Source: Alteromonas sp. KUL49 (GTDB lineage Bacteria > Pseudomonadota > Gammaproteobacteria > Enterobacterales > Alteromonadaceae). From it: a stretch of DNA of 64,000 nucleotides. Every line of letters starts with the position of its first letter. The first letter of the stretch is position 1. The DNA lies in NCBI RefSeq assembly GCF_006538345.1, contig NZ_BJKL01000003.1, positions 310,001 to 374,000 on the forward strand. Reading direction: 5' to 3'. Below are positions 36,021 to 45,822 of this stretch, in pieces. The notes under the pieces were generated by a model. That model searched no databases, was not told where the DNA came from, and was given only the letters and a program-made list of their open reading frames with translations. Both the position numbers and the translations under genes were made by a program.

Positions 36021-38598
36021 AAGACAAACTTTTACTTACTTTTTCGAAAACGTCTTTACTCAATCCTTCATGATTAAGTAATCTTCCCAACTGTTGTTTC
36101 ATTAAACTCTGATGATGCTCAGAGAACTGCTGCCACTGGGTTAACGGCGTCACTATTCTTGACGCTACTTGTGGATTCACTTTATCGAGCTTCATTAGAT
36201 AATCCGCTACATATTTATACCCACTACCGTCTTTAGCATGAAATCCGTAGCTGTTGTAGAACGCAAAGCTACCAATGACCGCACGGACTCTATTAGGGTT
36301 TGATTGCGAGAATTGGGGATGTTCAAGTAACATGGTTAGGTTCGCAAGTATACTTTCTGATTGCTTGGTTGCATGAAGTGTGAACCATTTATCCAACACT
36401 AGCGGGTCATTCTTCCACTTATTCTCGAACTTAGCCATCATGTCGTCGAAGTATTCAAGTCCGCTGACTTGTGCAGCTTTCAATGCAGCTAAACTATCAG
36501 TCATACATGTCGCATTATCGAATTGGGTGCTTACAACATCACTAAAGTCACTCACCCGTGCGAGTAATGAAAGAATAACGTTCTTACAACGTCTAGCGTT
36601 TACTGCCACTTGTTCGTAGCCACCATTTTGCGCATTACATGATTGGTAAATAGCGAATAGTTGTTTGCCAAATCGATGAGCAAATTGAGTTACGAACGCC
36701 TCTCTCGCCGATAGCAGTGAAGCGACGTCGATATTAGAGCGACTTTGGCACAGTGTTTCGAATGATGGAATAACCAAACACTCGCCTAGTAATTCAATGT
36801 TCTGACTTTCATTGGTAAAAGCGGTCTCTAAACCATGCCAAATATCGTCGGTAATGGCTGATGTGGGGTCGTCCGTTAACTGCGAGATACACAAGTCATA
36901 CAATCGTTGCAATGCATCCCAACGACTAAATTGATCTGTAGCGAAAGAAAATATACTTAACAGCGCTTTTGGTGATAGATCTTGTTCAATTTTAACGGGT
37001 GCCGAAAAGTCACCAAGGATCACAGGTATCAAACCGGAAGTAACATTGCCAACTTCAAGTACCGCAGTGTCTTGCTCTAGTACAAAAATGCCATTTTGAA
37101 TCAGCCCTGCTTCATCATCATAGCGATTGCCTAAACTATCAATTAATTCTATGCGAAGCGGTAACGTAAGGGCGTGCTTCTGCGACTGCCCCGCTGTAGC
37201 TGGCGTTTTTTGTGAAATCGATAAAAGTGTTTTAGCATTTTCGCCTTCGCTGACGTCTACTGACACGACTGGCGTGCCAGATTGACTGTACCAGCGTCTG
37301 AAGTTGGTCAAGTCTTTATCAGTGGCCGCTTGCATCGCATTGACGAAATCGTCGCAGGTAACCGCCTGCCCATCGTGACGCTCAAAGTAGATATCCATGC
37401 CTTTCTTAAAGTCATTTGCGCCCAAAAGGGTGTACATCATGCGAATAACCTCAGCACCCTTGTCGTATACCGTTACCGTGTAGAAATTATTCATCTCGAT
37501 AACTTCATCTGGTCGTATGGGATGACTCATGGCGCTAGCATCTTCAGCAAATTGGTGTTCTCGCATTACTCGTACTTGCTTGATGCGATTGCTCAGTGCT
37601 GATGTCATGTCTGTACTAAATTGCTGATCTCTGAAGACAGTAAGACCTTCTTTTAAACTCAGTTGGAACCAATCTCTGCAAGTAACACGGTTGCCAGTCC
37701 AGTTGTGAAAGTATTCATGAGCGATTACTGATTCAACGTTAAAGAAGTCTTCGTCTGTTGCTGATTCTTCATCAACAAGGACAAATTTACTATTGAATAC
37801 ATTGAGCCCTTTGTTCTCCATGGCTCCCATGTTGAAGAAGTCCACGGCGACAATCATGTATATATCGAGGTCATACTCTAAATCGAAGACTTGCTCATCC
37901 CACGCCATTGCGCGCTTCAAGGATTCAAGTGCAAAATGTCCTCGGTCTCGCTTTCCTTTGTCGACAAACAATTCGAGTGACACCTCTCTGCCACTGCGAG
38001 TAGTAAAGGTATCTTTAAGTACGTCGAAATCGCCTGCTACTAGTGCAAACAAATAGCAAGGTTTTGGATGAGGGTCATGCCACTCAACCCAATGGGTTCC
38101 GTCTGGATTGTTTCCTGAATCAACTAAATTTCCATTACAGAGTATGTATGGTAGCGATGTGTTCCCTGTTATCTTCACCCTATACTCTGACAGAACATCC
38201 GGTCTATCAAGAAAGTAGGTAATACGGCGGAAACCCTCAGCTTCACACTGTGTGCAATACGCCCCGCCAGAAAGATATAGCCCTTCTAACGCAGTATTCT
38301 CTGAAGGGTTTACTTCTACAACAAGGGTAAGGTTAAACGTGTCCAAATCCGTGTGTATATGGAGTTCGCTATCAGACTTTTGATAATCCTTTGTTTCGAC
38401 GCCATCTATCGCAGCACTAATCAGCGTTAAATCATGACCATCTAGCACTAGCGCCTCGTTATGATCACCTTGCCGAGAAACACTGAGTTGGCTGGTGACT
38501 AACGTTTTCGTCTCATGCAAAACAACATCTAAAAATACATTACTGACAAGAAAATTAGGCGCAGTGTAGTCTAACCTACGCTTGGCTAAAACGGTCAT
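35998..38598 (-). CDS. pepN: Aminopeptidase N (M1 family)
   Basis: An 866-residue cytoplasmic zinc aminopeptidase of the M1 family. The substrate motif GAMEN is followed by HEYFHNW and the downstream Glu in LKEGLTVFRDQ, which bind zinc and catalyse cleavage. The C-terminal alpha-helical domain is complete. It removes a broad range of N-terminal residues from peptides; E. coli PepN has 870 residues. Its 3' end overlaps the DUF2835 gene. The nhaC gene ends 24 nt upstream on the same strand. Confidence 0.95.
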   Translation of the reverse strand: MTVLAKRRLDYTAPNFLVSNVFLDVVLHETKTLVTSQLSVSRQGDHNEALVLDGHDLTLISAAIDGVETKDYQKSDSELHIHTDLDTFNLTLVVEVNPSENTALEGLYLSGGAYCTQCEAEGFRRITYFLDRPDVLSEYRVKITGNTSLPYILCNGNLVDSGNNPDGTHWVEWHDPHPKPCYLFALVAGDFDVLKDTFTTRSGREVSLELFVDKGKRDRGHFALESLKRAMAWDEQVFDLEYDLDIYMIVAVDFFNMGAMENKGLNVFNSKFVLVDEESATDEDFFNVESVIAHEYFHNWTGNRVTCRDWFQLSLKEGLTVFRDQQFSTDMTSALSNRIKQVRVMREHQFAEDASAMSHPIRPDEVIEMNNFYTVTVYDKGAEVIRMMYTLLGANDFKKGMDIYFERHDGQAVTCDDFVNAMQAATDKDLTNFRRWYSQSGTPVVSVDVSEGENAKTLLSISQKTPATAGQSQKHALTLPLRIELIDSLGNRYDDEAGLIQNGIFVLEQDTAVLEVGNVTSGLIPVILGDFSAPVKIEQDLSPKALLSIFSFATDQFSRWDALQRLYDLCISQLTDDPTSAITDDIWHGLETAFTNESQNIELLGECLVIPSFETLCQSRSNIDVASLLSAREAFVTQFAHRFGKQLFAIYQSCNAQNGGYEQVAVNARRCKNVILSLLARVSDFSDVVSTQFDNATCMTDSLAALKAAQVSGLEYFDDMMAKFENKWKNDPLVLDKWFTLHATKQSESILANLTMLLEHPQFSQSNPNRVRAVIGSFAFYNSYGFHAKDGSGYKYVADYLMKLDKVNPQVASRIVTPLTQWQQFSEHHQSLMKQQLGRLLNHEGLSKDVFEKVSKSLSYDENAVF

Positions 38599-38621
38599 AT
38601 GCAGTTAAGTCCTCGATAAAT

Positions 38622-40082
38622 CTATGCTTTTTCGCTAAGGTCTGGTGGCGTAATACGTAATATTTTAACGCCTAGGTAGCCGTAAATTATAGCTAATATC
38701 GGGTTAATTACGTTAAAGAATGCATAGAATACGTAATCAAATGGATTAACGAGCAATACACTGTGCATATATGCACCACATGTATTCCAAGGAATCAATG
38801 GTGAGGTTAATGTTCCACCGTCTTCCAAGCTACGAGACAAGTTGAGTTGATGTAACCCACGTTTGGTGAATTCCTCTTTGTACATACGGCCGGGCATAAC
38901 GATAGAAATGTATTGGTCTGCAGTTACTAAGTTAGTACCAAAGCACGTTAGGATGGTGCGTAGTATCATGTCTCCAGCAGATTTTGCACCGAGGAGAATC
39001 GCAGACACAGCACGTTTAAGTAATCCAACATTTTCCAAAACAGCACCAAAAGACATGGCACAAATAATCAACCAAATGGTATTCAACATTGATGACATAC
39101 CACCGCGAGATAATAGGCTGTTGAGATTTTCGTCTGGTGTGGAAAAACTTACCCCATCAAATAACGCCGTCCAAACGACTTTTAATGTACCAATGGCGTG
39201 TGTATCACCTTGATCAGCCATACCAAGTATTACATCAGACTGAAACAGAACTGCCCAAATACCACCTAACAGTGCGCCAATGAAAACTGCTGGGAACGCG
39301 GGCATCTTTTTGATAGCAAGCGTGAGTAAAACCACAAGTGGTACAAGTAAAATAATGCTCAAATCGAAAGATTCATTTAAAAGCGCCTGCATCTGCTGAA
39401 TGCGTTCAACCTTTGCGCCACCCTCTTCACTGAAACCAAGGATTGCAAACAAAATTAATGCGATGATAAAACTTGGAATAGTTGTCCAAAGCATATAGCG
39501 AATGTGCTCAAACAGGTCCGTACCTGCTACAGCCGGCGCTAGGTTTGTTGTTTCTGAGAGGGGCGATATTTTATCACCAAAATACGCGCCCGATACCACA
39601 GCACCAGCGGTGATAGTGGCCGACATGTCCATGCCCCCTGCTACACCCATAAGTGCAACACCTACCGTTGCAGCGGTTGTCCAAGAGCTACCGATACTCA
39701 TTGCGATAACCGCACAAATTAAACAAGCAGCAGCATAGAAGAATGATGGGTTCAACAACTCAAGACCATAATAAATAAGCGTTGGAACCGTACCTGCAAG
39801 CATCCATGTACCTATCAGTGAACCGACGGCTAATAGAATAAGACAAGCCCCTAATGACATTGAAATGCCTTTTACAATGCCTTTTTCAATTGACTTCCAA
39901 CTGTGGCCATTTTTCATACCGATAATGGCTGCCATGCCCATTGCAAGAAGTAATGCTATTTGGTTTGGCCCATATGATGAGTTGTCTTCAAAGAGAATTA
40001 CTGCGCTTCCCATCATGACTACGAGCGCAACAATAGGAATAAAAGCGTCTAATAGCGTTGGTGTTTTGGTTTCTTTATTCAT
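38622..40082 (-). CDS. nhaC: NhaC-family Na+/H+ antiporter
   Basis: A 486-residue membrane protein with about 11-12 hydrophobic segments. Signatures of the NhaC family include GSSWTTAATVGVALMGV, GAVVSGAYFGDKISPLSETTNLAP and a C-terminal PLIPWNTCGAYM. It exchanges cytoplasmic Na+ for external H+, as expected in a marine organism. Some NhaC relatives exchange organic acids instead (malate/lactate antiporters), so the substrate is not certain. It lies 21 nt after the NSS transporter gene. Confidence 0.85.
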   Translation of the reverse strand: MNKETKTPTLLDAFIPIVALVVMMGSAVILFEDNSSYGPNQIALLLAMGMAAIIGMKNGHSWKSIEKGIVKGISMSLGACLILLAVGSLIGTWMLAGTVPTLIYYGLELLNPSFFYAAACLICAVIAMSIGSSWTTAATVGVALMGVAGGMDMSATITAGAVVSGAYFGDKISPLSETTNLAPAVAGTDLFEHIRYMLWTTIPSFIIALILFAILGFSEEGGAKVERIQQMQALLNESFDLSIILLVPLVVLLTLAIKKMPAFPAVFIGALLGGIWAVLFQSDVILGMADQGDTHAIGTLKVVWTALFDGVSFSTPDENLNSLLSRGGMSSMLNTIWLIICAMSFGAVLENVGLLKRAVSAILLGAKSAGDMILRTILTCFGTNLVTADQYISIVMPGRMYKEEFTKRGLHQLNLSRSLEDGGTLTSPLIPWNTCGAYMHSVLLVNPFDYVFYAFFNVINPILAIIYGYLGVKILRITPPDLSEKA

Positions 40083-40103
40083 TTTTATAATTTTCTCTTA
40101 GCG

Positions 40104-41438
40104 CTACGCAATAGAGCGGTAAAACATTAGGGCAATAACTACAGGGCACACAAAGCGTACATACCAAGGCCAAACCTTCCAGAAAATACCTTTCTCTGCT
40201 TCCGGGTTCCCCGCTTTAAGTTCATTTAGGATATTATCTCTGCGCCATACCCAGCCCGCAAAAATACATAGTGCTAGTCCCAACAGGGGCTGACTGTATT
40301 GGGTCGTCGCTGTGATGACCAAGCCAAATAAACTGCCAAAATTAAAAATAATCACGCAGCTGGCTGCAAAAATCGCTAAGGCCATGAAAACAACAGCGCG
40401 TTTTCTGTCAATGTTTTTACTCTCGACCACATAAGCCACGGGAACTTCAAGCATCGATATCGACGACGTTACTGCAGCGATAGTCATTAGCGCAAAAAAC
40501 ACAAATGAAACGAACACACCTACAGTTCCAATGGTATCAAACAGTGCGGGCAGCACAGTGAAGATAAGGCTATCGCCTTCAATTAATGCACCTTGAGGCG
40601 TAAATATCTCGATACCATTATTCAGCGCTACGTACATTGCTGGAATAATTAGCATACCCGCAATAACGGCGACACCAATATCGACCAGCGCAACAGATGC
40701 ACCAATAACGGGTAAGTTTTCTTGCTTACTCAAGTATGAGCCGTACACCAACATTGTTCCTACGCCAAGCGACATAGAGAAGAACGCCTGCCCCATTGCA
40801 CTGATGAGCAAGTCAGGGTTGAGCACTGATGAAAAATCAGGCACTAAGTACGCACTCCACCCTTCAACAGCGCCAGGTTGGAAACTTACATATACGATTA
40901 ACGCTAATATTAGAATGACTAAGGTTGGCATTAAACGAACTGACCACTTTTCGATGCCAGCTTTTACGCCACCAACAACGATGAACGCAGTGAGTGCCAT
41001 AAAGATTGCACAAAAAATGATATTGCGAGTGTCACTAAAGGTTAGTAACCATTCGGATGCGCCTTCCAAGCCAACCAAGCTCACCGCTGAATCTGCAAAA
41101 TGCACAAGCATCCAACCGCCCACAATAGCGTAAAAAGCGAGGATAAGTGATACAGTTAGACAACCCCACAACCCCGTTGCGCGGCCTACAAAGTTATTCG
41201 AAATCTTACCCAGAGCATCGACCATATTGGAGCGAGATGCCCTTCCTATAATCAATTCTGCCATTAGAACGGGATAAGCTAGCACAAATGCGAGTAGCAA
41301 ATACATTAGTACGAATGCAGCACCACCGTTACTTGCTACTTTTGTTGGAAAGCCCCAAATATTGCCTAAACCCACGGCAGATCCTGCCGCCGCTAGAATA
41401 AATCCTATGCGCGAAGAAAATTCGCCTCTGACTGCCAT
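40104..41438 (-). CDS. Sodium-dependent NSS/SNF-family transporter
   Basis: A 444-residue transporter of the LeuT-type neurotransmitter:sodium symporter family with about 11-12 membrane segments. TM1 has the unwound sodium/substrate-binding motif AAAGSAVGLGNIWGFP followed by NGGAAFVLMY. The family imports amino acids or related compounds with Na+. Substrate cannot be assigned. Close coupling with nhaC (21 nt) suggests the antiporter recycles Na+ entering through this symporter, which is inference. Confidence 0.87.
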   Translation of the reverse strand: MAVRGEFSSRIGFILAAAGSAVGLGNIWGFPTKVASNGGAAFVLMYLLLAFVLAYPVLMAELIIGRASRSNMVDALGKISNNFVGRATGLWGCLTVSLILAFYAIVGGWMLVHFADSAVSLVGLEGASEWLLTFSDTRNIIFCAIFMALTAFIVVGGVKAGIEKWSVRLMPTLVILILALIVYVSFQPGAVEGWSAYLVPDFSSVLNPDLLISAMGQAFFSMSLGVGTMLVYGSYLSKQENLPVIGASVALVDIGVAVIAGMLIIPAMYVALNNGIEIFTPQGALIEGDSLIFTVLPALFDTIGTVGVFVSFVFFALMTIAAVTSSISMLEVPVAYVVESKNIDRKRAVVFMALAIFAASCVIIFNFGSLFGLVITATTQYSQPLLGLALCIFAGWVWRRDNILNELKAGNPEAEKGIFWKVWPWYVRFVCPVVIALMFYRSIA

Positions 41439-41481
41439 TGTGTTTCCCTTTATTATTTTTGTAGTAATTGTTATTTAGACA

Positions 41482-41514
41482 TAAAAAAAAGGGCTGGCCC
41501 AAGACCAGCCCTTC
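41482..41514 (-). terminator. Terminator of the proQ-prc transcript
   Basis: On the minus strand AAGGGCTGG-TCTTGG-CCAGCCCTT is followed by at least six further T. It lies 13 nt after the prc stop. Confidence 0.87.
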
Positions 41515-41526
41515 ATTTAACGCTAA

Positions 41527-43569
41527 TTAATTAGCTGAGAAGGCGTAACGACCTGTTTCAATCATATCAAACGTGATGTTGGCTGCTTCGTCAAGGAATG
41601 GATCTAGCTCATCGAGATCATCCGGTAAATCATCCAACGATGCCACTGCTTCCATACCCATTCTTGCTAAGCGTTCATTGGCACGTGCGAGTGATTTGAC
41701 TTCCCGTTCTTTCTTCTCTTCTAAACGCTCTGATTTGACCAATGAAATAAACTCTCTGTCCTTGTTTTCACGATATTCAGCGATGTCTTCATGAATGTAT
41801 GCAAACTCGGGGTCTTGTAACACGCGACGGTTGTGTTTTGCAGTAAGAACGTCAAGCGCGCCACTACTGTCAGCGAATGTCGTATAGTTCGCTCTATTTA
41901 TGCTGTCCCAAGGTAGCGCGTTTTCTGCTTGACTCTCACCCCAATCTTCAGGCTCGATGGCGGATGGATATAGAATGTCTGGTACTACGCCTTTGTGCTG
42001 CGTACTTCCGCCGTTGATTCTGTAAAATTTTGCGATAGTGAACTGCACGCTACCCAGTGGGTTATCATACAAATCGTATATCTTACCCAGACCGCGGTGT
42101 TGCTGAACTGTTCCTTTACCAAAGGTTTGCTCGCCGATGATAAGTGCACGATTGTAGTCCTGCATTGCTGCAGCAAATATCTCAGAAGCTGAAGCGCTAT
42201 AGCGGTCTACAAGCACAGTTAATGGACCGTCGTAAGCCACTAGGCCATCAGTATCACGATTTACATTAACTTTGTTATGACCATAACGAATCTGTACCAC
42301 AGGCCCTTTTTCGATAAACAAGCCTGTTAATAGCGTGGCCTCAGTCAATGAACCACCGCCGTTGCCTCGAAGGTCAACGATAATCCCTTTCACTTCTTGG
42401 GCTTTTAGTGCATTAATTTCTTTTGCAACATCCGCGCTTAGGTTGTTGTAGAAACTAGGGATAGTGATAACGCCTAAAGGCTGACCTGCATTAGGACCAG
42501 TCTCAGGTGTGTATACTTCAGATTTTGCTGCACGGTCTTCTAGCTTTATTTTGTCTCGTACTAAATTCACAATAGTCGTAGAGGTTGCATCTGAAGCGCC
42601 CTTCTGGATCTGTAAACGTACAGTGCTGCCTTTAGGACCTTTAATTAGCTCGACAACTTCATCTAAACGCCACCCTACTACATCGACAAATTCTTCTTCG
42701 TCCTGCGCCACACCAACAATTTTATCTTCTGGCTTTAACGCGCCTGATTCATCAGCTGGACCACCAGGAACGATACTCTGGATAACGGTGAAATCGTCTT
42801 CTATCTGTAACACCGCTCCAATACCTTCGAATGATAGATTCATTTCCATTTGAAAACGATCTGCATTGCGCGGTGACAGGTAGCTAGTGTGAGCCTCAAT
42901 AGTACGAGCAAAGGCGTTCATCGTGGTTTGGAAAACATCTTCGCTTTTGGTTTGGATAGTGCGTTTAATTGCGCGAGTATAACGCTTGGTTAAAAGCTCT
43001 TGTGTCTTTTCCCAAGTGCGATCCGCAAGTATTAAACTCAGCGCATCGTATTTTACTCGCTGACGCCAAATTTCATCGAGTTCGGCAGTGCTTGTAGGCC
43101 ACGTTGCCTCTTCGCGATCGTAATAAAACTTATCGCCTTCCTGTTCGAAATCGAATGGTTCGCCCTCTAACAAAGACAATGCGTATTCATAACGCTCTAT
43201 GCGACGTTGCGCACTGAGATTATACATCTCATAGGCAACCGACAAGTTACCGCGACTTAGCGCTTCATCAAAAGCATTTCTGTGCTTTTCAAACCCTTCC
43301 ACATCAGACAACAGGAGCACTTGTTTATTGTGGTCAAGTGACTCTAGAAATCTGTCATAGACTCGAGAAGATAGCTGATCATCCAACGAAATTTCCATAT
43401 AGTGTGAACGTGTAAAGAGTGCGCTCACCCTTTTAGCTGCAACACTGTGCTGTGTTTCTTGAGAAAGCACAGGTAGCTCTTCAACACTCGGTGTTGTAGT
43501 AACTGCAGACGCACCTACGCCCACCGTTAAAAAAGCTGTTGCTATGGAAACTCGAAGGATATCTTTCAT
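41527..43569 (-). CDS. prc: Carboxy-terminal processing protease Prc (Tsp)
   Basis: A 680-residue periplasmic S41 protease (E. coli Prc has 682). It has a signal peptide (MKDILRVSIATAFLTVGVGASA), an N-terminal helical domain, a PDZ domain (IVPGGPADESGALKPEDKIVGV), and the S41 core. The catalytic Ser is in SASASEIFAAAM and the Lys in GEQTFGKGTVQQ. It trims proteins with non-polar C-termini and processes PBP3. The start is ATG 43569, one base after the proQ stop, so the genes are coupled as in E. coli. A longer in-frame start inside proQ is rejected. Confidence 0.94.
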   Translation of the reverse strand: MKDILRVSIATAFLTVGVGASAVTTTPSVEELPVLSQETQHSVAAKRVSALFTRSHYMEISLDDQLSSRVYDRFLESLDHNKQVLLLSDVEGFEKHRNAFDEALSRGNLSVAYEMYNLSAQRRIERYEYALSLLEGEPFDFEQEGDKFYYDREEATWPTSTAELDEIWRQRVKYDALSLILADRTWEKTQELLTKRYTRAIKRTIQTKSEDVFQTTMNAFARTIEAHTSYLSPRNADRFQMEMNLSFEGIGAVLQIEDDFTVIQSIVPGGPADESGALKPEDKIVGVAQDEEEFVDVVGWRLDEVVELIKGPKGSTVRLQIQKGASDATSTTIVNLVRDKIKLEDRAAKSEVYTPETGPNAGQPLGVITIPSFYNNLSADVAKEINALKAQEVKGIIVDLRGNGGGSLTEATLLTGLFIEKGPVVQIRYGHNKVNVNRDTDGLVAYDGPLTVLVDRYSASASEIFAAAMQDYNRALIIGEQTFGKGTVQQHRGLGKIYDLYDNPLGSVQFTIAKFYRINGGSTQHKGVVPDILYPSAIEPEDWGESQAENALPWDSINRANYTTFADSSGALDVLTAKHNRRVLQDPEFAYIHEDIAEYRENKDREFISLVKSERLEEKKEREVKSLARANERLARMGMEAVASLDDLPDDLDELDPFLDEAANITFDMIETGRYAFSAN

Positions 43570-43570
43570 A

Positions 43571-44239
43571 TTACGACCTCTTGGAACGTGCCAAACGTAA
43601 CGCGTCAGCGTTGACTTTGACAACCATACCCGAATCTAACTGAACATGGATGCCATCTTTAGCCACCTCGGTAATAACAGCAGGCATAGGCGCTTTGCCC
43701 AGTTTCACCGTAACGTTAGTACCTTGCTTAAGATCACTGTCTGTAAGCTTTTCAGGTGGTGTCTTATTTGGTCTTTGATTTTTCGGTTTAGTTCCGCCCT
43801 TTCTCTCAGCATGGCTTGAATCTGACGATTTTTCACCTTTTGGACGAGAAAATTGTTTGCGCTCTTTACGCTTGGGCTGTTTTGCTTGTTTTTCTTTTCT
43901 AAGCTCAGCCGCTTTCGCTTTACTTTCTTCAAGCTGGTTTTTAGCGTGATCCGCATGTTCTTTTTCTATCACATCACCTTCATTACCATCAAGGTCTACG
44001 CGATGAGCGCCTTCTTTAATGCTGTAAAGGTAGCGCCAACTGTTTGTATAGTGGCGTAGCGTTGAACGAAGCAAGGTTTTGCTTACTCTCGGCTCTTCCT
44101 CTAAACGGCTGGCTAGTTCTTGAAATATACCAATTTTAAGTGGGCGAGCCTCGCCCTCAGTGGTAAAACAATTCGGAAAGGTTTGTGCAAGGAAAGCGAT
44201 AACTTCCTTACTGCTGTTAAACTTCTCTGGTGATTCCAT
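43571..44239 (-). CDS. proQ: RNA chaperone ProQ
   Basis: A 222-residue protein with an N-terminal FinO/ProQ domain (residues 1-110; IAFLAQTFPNCFT, LRHYTNSWRYLYSI). A Lys/Arg-rich flexible linker follows (about 115-165). The C-terminal Tudor-like domain contains LKQGTNVTVKLGKAPMPAVI. ProQ binds structured small RNAs and mRNA 3' ends. The proQ-prc order is conserved in gammaproteobacteria. Translation of prc begins one base after the proQ stop. Confidence 0.94.
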   Translation of the reverse strand: MESPEKFNSSKEVIAFLAQTFPNCFTTEGEARPLKIGIFQELASRLEEEPRVSKTLLRSTLRHYTNSWRYLYSIKEGAHRVDLDGNEGDVIEKEHADHAKNQLEESKAKAAELRKEKQAKQPKRKERKQFSRPKGEKSSDSSHAERKGGTKPKNQRPNKTPPEKLTDSDLKQGTNVTVKLGKAPMPAVITEVAKDGIHVQLDSGMVVKVNADALRLARSKRS

Positions 44240-44256
44240 TAATCTTTCTAAGTAGT

Positions 44257-44547
44257 TCAGGACAAATCTGTGTTATCTGCATCATCCCAAGTTGCCAGCG
44301 TGTGGTCAACCCAATCGAGCAATTCATCGTCGTCTATGTCTAATAAAAGTTTATCTTGTTGCCAGTTTTCCCACGTAAACTGCAAGATTTTTTCGAGTCG
44401 TGAGGTTTCGATGTCATCTTCAGCCCTATCGTAAATGGCATGGAGAATGAAATTGAGTCGTTCTGATGCCTCATCAGGATCATCATGCATGTCTTCCATA
44501 TCTTCATAGGTTGACAATACCACATGAATATCGACGTTATATTTCAT
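44257..44547 (-). CDS. Small acidic protein of unknown function
   Basis: A 96-residue, strongly acidic protein (many Asp/Glu, for example EDMEDMHDDPDEASE and LLLDIDDDELLDWVDHTLATWDD) that is probably all-helical. I do not recognise the family. Its ATG overlaps the msrC stop by 4 nt (ATGA) and proQ starts 17 nt downstream, so it belongs to an msrC-this gene-proQ-prc run. No signal peptide or membrane segment is present. The charge could suit a binding partner of a basic protein such as ProQ, but that is speculation. Confidence 0.7.
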   Translation of the reverse strand: MKYNVDIHVVLSTYEDMEDMHDDPDEASERLNFILHAIYDRAEDDIETSRLEKILQFTWENWQQDKLLLDIDDDELLDWVDHTLATWDDADNTDLS

Positions 44548-45005
44548 TGTGATTCCATAAGTTGTTGGAACAACTCTACGATAGCTACCAAGCCTTTTTC
44601 GTCCTGTTCGTCAAAACGGGAATATATAGGACTGTCGATGTCTAAAACACCAACGAGCTGATTACGAATTATGATGGGAATAACAATCTCAGAGTTTGAA
44701 GCTGCATCGCATGCAATATGGCCATCAAATGCATGTACATCGTCGATGCGCTGAACCGTTTTAGTTGCTGCTGCAGTACCGCAAACACCTTTACCGAGAG
44801 GAATACGGATACACGCAGGCTGCCCCTGAAACGGCCCAAGTACTAGCTGCTCTTCTTTGAAGAGATAGAAACCGGCCCAATTTACGTCGTCTAAGCCGTT
44901 AAACAACAAGGCACTGATATTAGCCAAGTTTGCAATTAGGTCAGGTTCTCCCTGAGTCAAACTTTTTACTTGGCTATATAATTGAGCGTAATGCTTCTCT
45001 TTCAA
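44544..45005 (-). CDS. msrC: Free methionine-(R)-sulfoxide reductase MsrC
   Basis: A 153-residue GAF-domain enzyme that reduces free Met-R-sulfoxide (E. coli YebR/fRMsr). The three catalytic cysteines are present: ACIRIPLGKG (C84-like), GKGVCGTAA (C94-like) and GHIACDAASNSEI (C118-like). VNWAGFYLF is also typical. It precedes the small acidic gene and proQ, matching the yebR-proQ neighbourhood of E. coli. It starts 13 nt after the SIMPL gene stop. Confidence 0.92.
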   Translation of the reverse strand: MKEKHYAQLYSQVKSLTQGEPDLIANLANISALLFNGLDDVNWAGFYLFKEEQLVLGPFQGQPACIRIPLGKGVCGTAAATKTVQRIDDVHAFDGHIACDAASNSEIVIPIIIRNQLVGVLDIDSPIYSRFDEQDEKGLVAIVELFQQLMESQ

Positions 45006-45018
45006 ATGAAACTTCTCT

Positions 45019-45702
45019 TTACTGATTTATTGCGAAACTCACATTTACATGCGCAGAAACGCTTCTTTCACCGGGCAACGACACTGGCATTTCCCGAGCA
45101 AAAGTTTCACTGCGCATAATGGGAACGGGCATATTGCCACTTGTTTCAGATATTGCAACCACTTCACCCAAATCTACATTGAATTCCTGTGCTACTAGCT
45201 CAGCTTTTGAGCGAGCATTGGATAAAGCAAGTTTTAAAGCTCTTGTATAGGCTTGATTGTCGTCCATCACAATCAACGAAAATCCGGAGATACTGTTTAC
45301 GCCGCGCTTCAGCGCGCCGTCAATAATGGCGTCATAATGATTAATATGATTGTGCGTTAGCTGTATTTCACGACGAACGATGAAACCCTTTTGCTGACGC
45401 CCCTGAGGTGAGTGTTCGTAGTTGGGCTGAACGCTAAGTTGCATGGATTGAATGTGACGCTCGACAACACCGCTCTCGAGTAAAAAGCCTACAACACTCG
45501 CTCTTTGTTGCTCGAGTTTACTATTGATTTCAGCGATTTCATTGCCCTTTCCTTCCAGTACCAATGTGACTTTGTAGCCGGTAGGTACAAGACTTACAGC
45601 GCCGCTACCACTGACATTGATAGTACGGTCGGGATCAGCGCCAAAAGCATTAGCACTCACAAATACACACAGGATTAAGCCGATAAGTGAAAATTTTTTC
45701 AT
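45019..45702 (-). CDS. SIMPL (DUF541) domain exported protein
   Basis: A 227-residue periplasmic protein with a signal peptide (MKKFSLIGLILCVFVSANAFG) and a SIMPL/DUF541 domain (INVSGSGAVSLVPTGYKVTL near the start, SNARSKAELVAQEFNVDLGEV in the second half). E. coli YggE is the best-known relative and lowers oxidative stress by an unknown route. I start at ATG 45702; seven extra in-frame residues upstream would spoil the signal peptide. It lies 13 nt upstream of msrC, another oxidative-damage gene, which fits a shared stress role. Confidence 0.87.
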   Translation of the reverse strand: MKKFSLIGLILCVFVSANAFGADPDRTINVSGSGAVSLVPTGYKVTLVLEGKGNEIAEINSKLEQQRASVVGFLLESGVVERHIQSMQLSVQPNYEHSPQGRQQKGFIVRREIQLTHNHINHYDAIIDGALKRGVNSISGFSLIVMDDNQAYTRALKLALSNARSKAELVAQEFNVDLGEVVAISETSGNMPVPIMRSETFAREMPVSLPGERSVSAHVNVSFAINQ

Positions 45703-45822
45703 AGTCTTCCTTCGTATTGCCACATTTGAACCATTACGTTAGAAACTATAATCTCACTTTTAGCTTAACCCTAGGTGAATACTTGCTAAATATGACTAAA
45801 AGTCTGTTTTTTTGATTACGCG

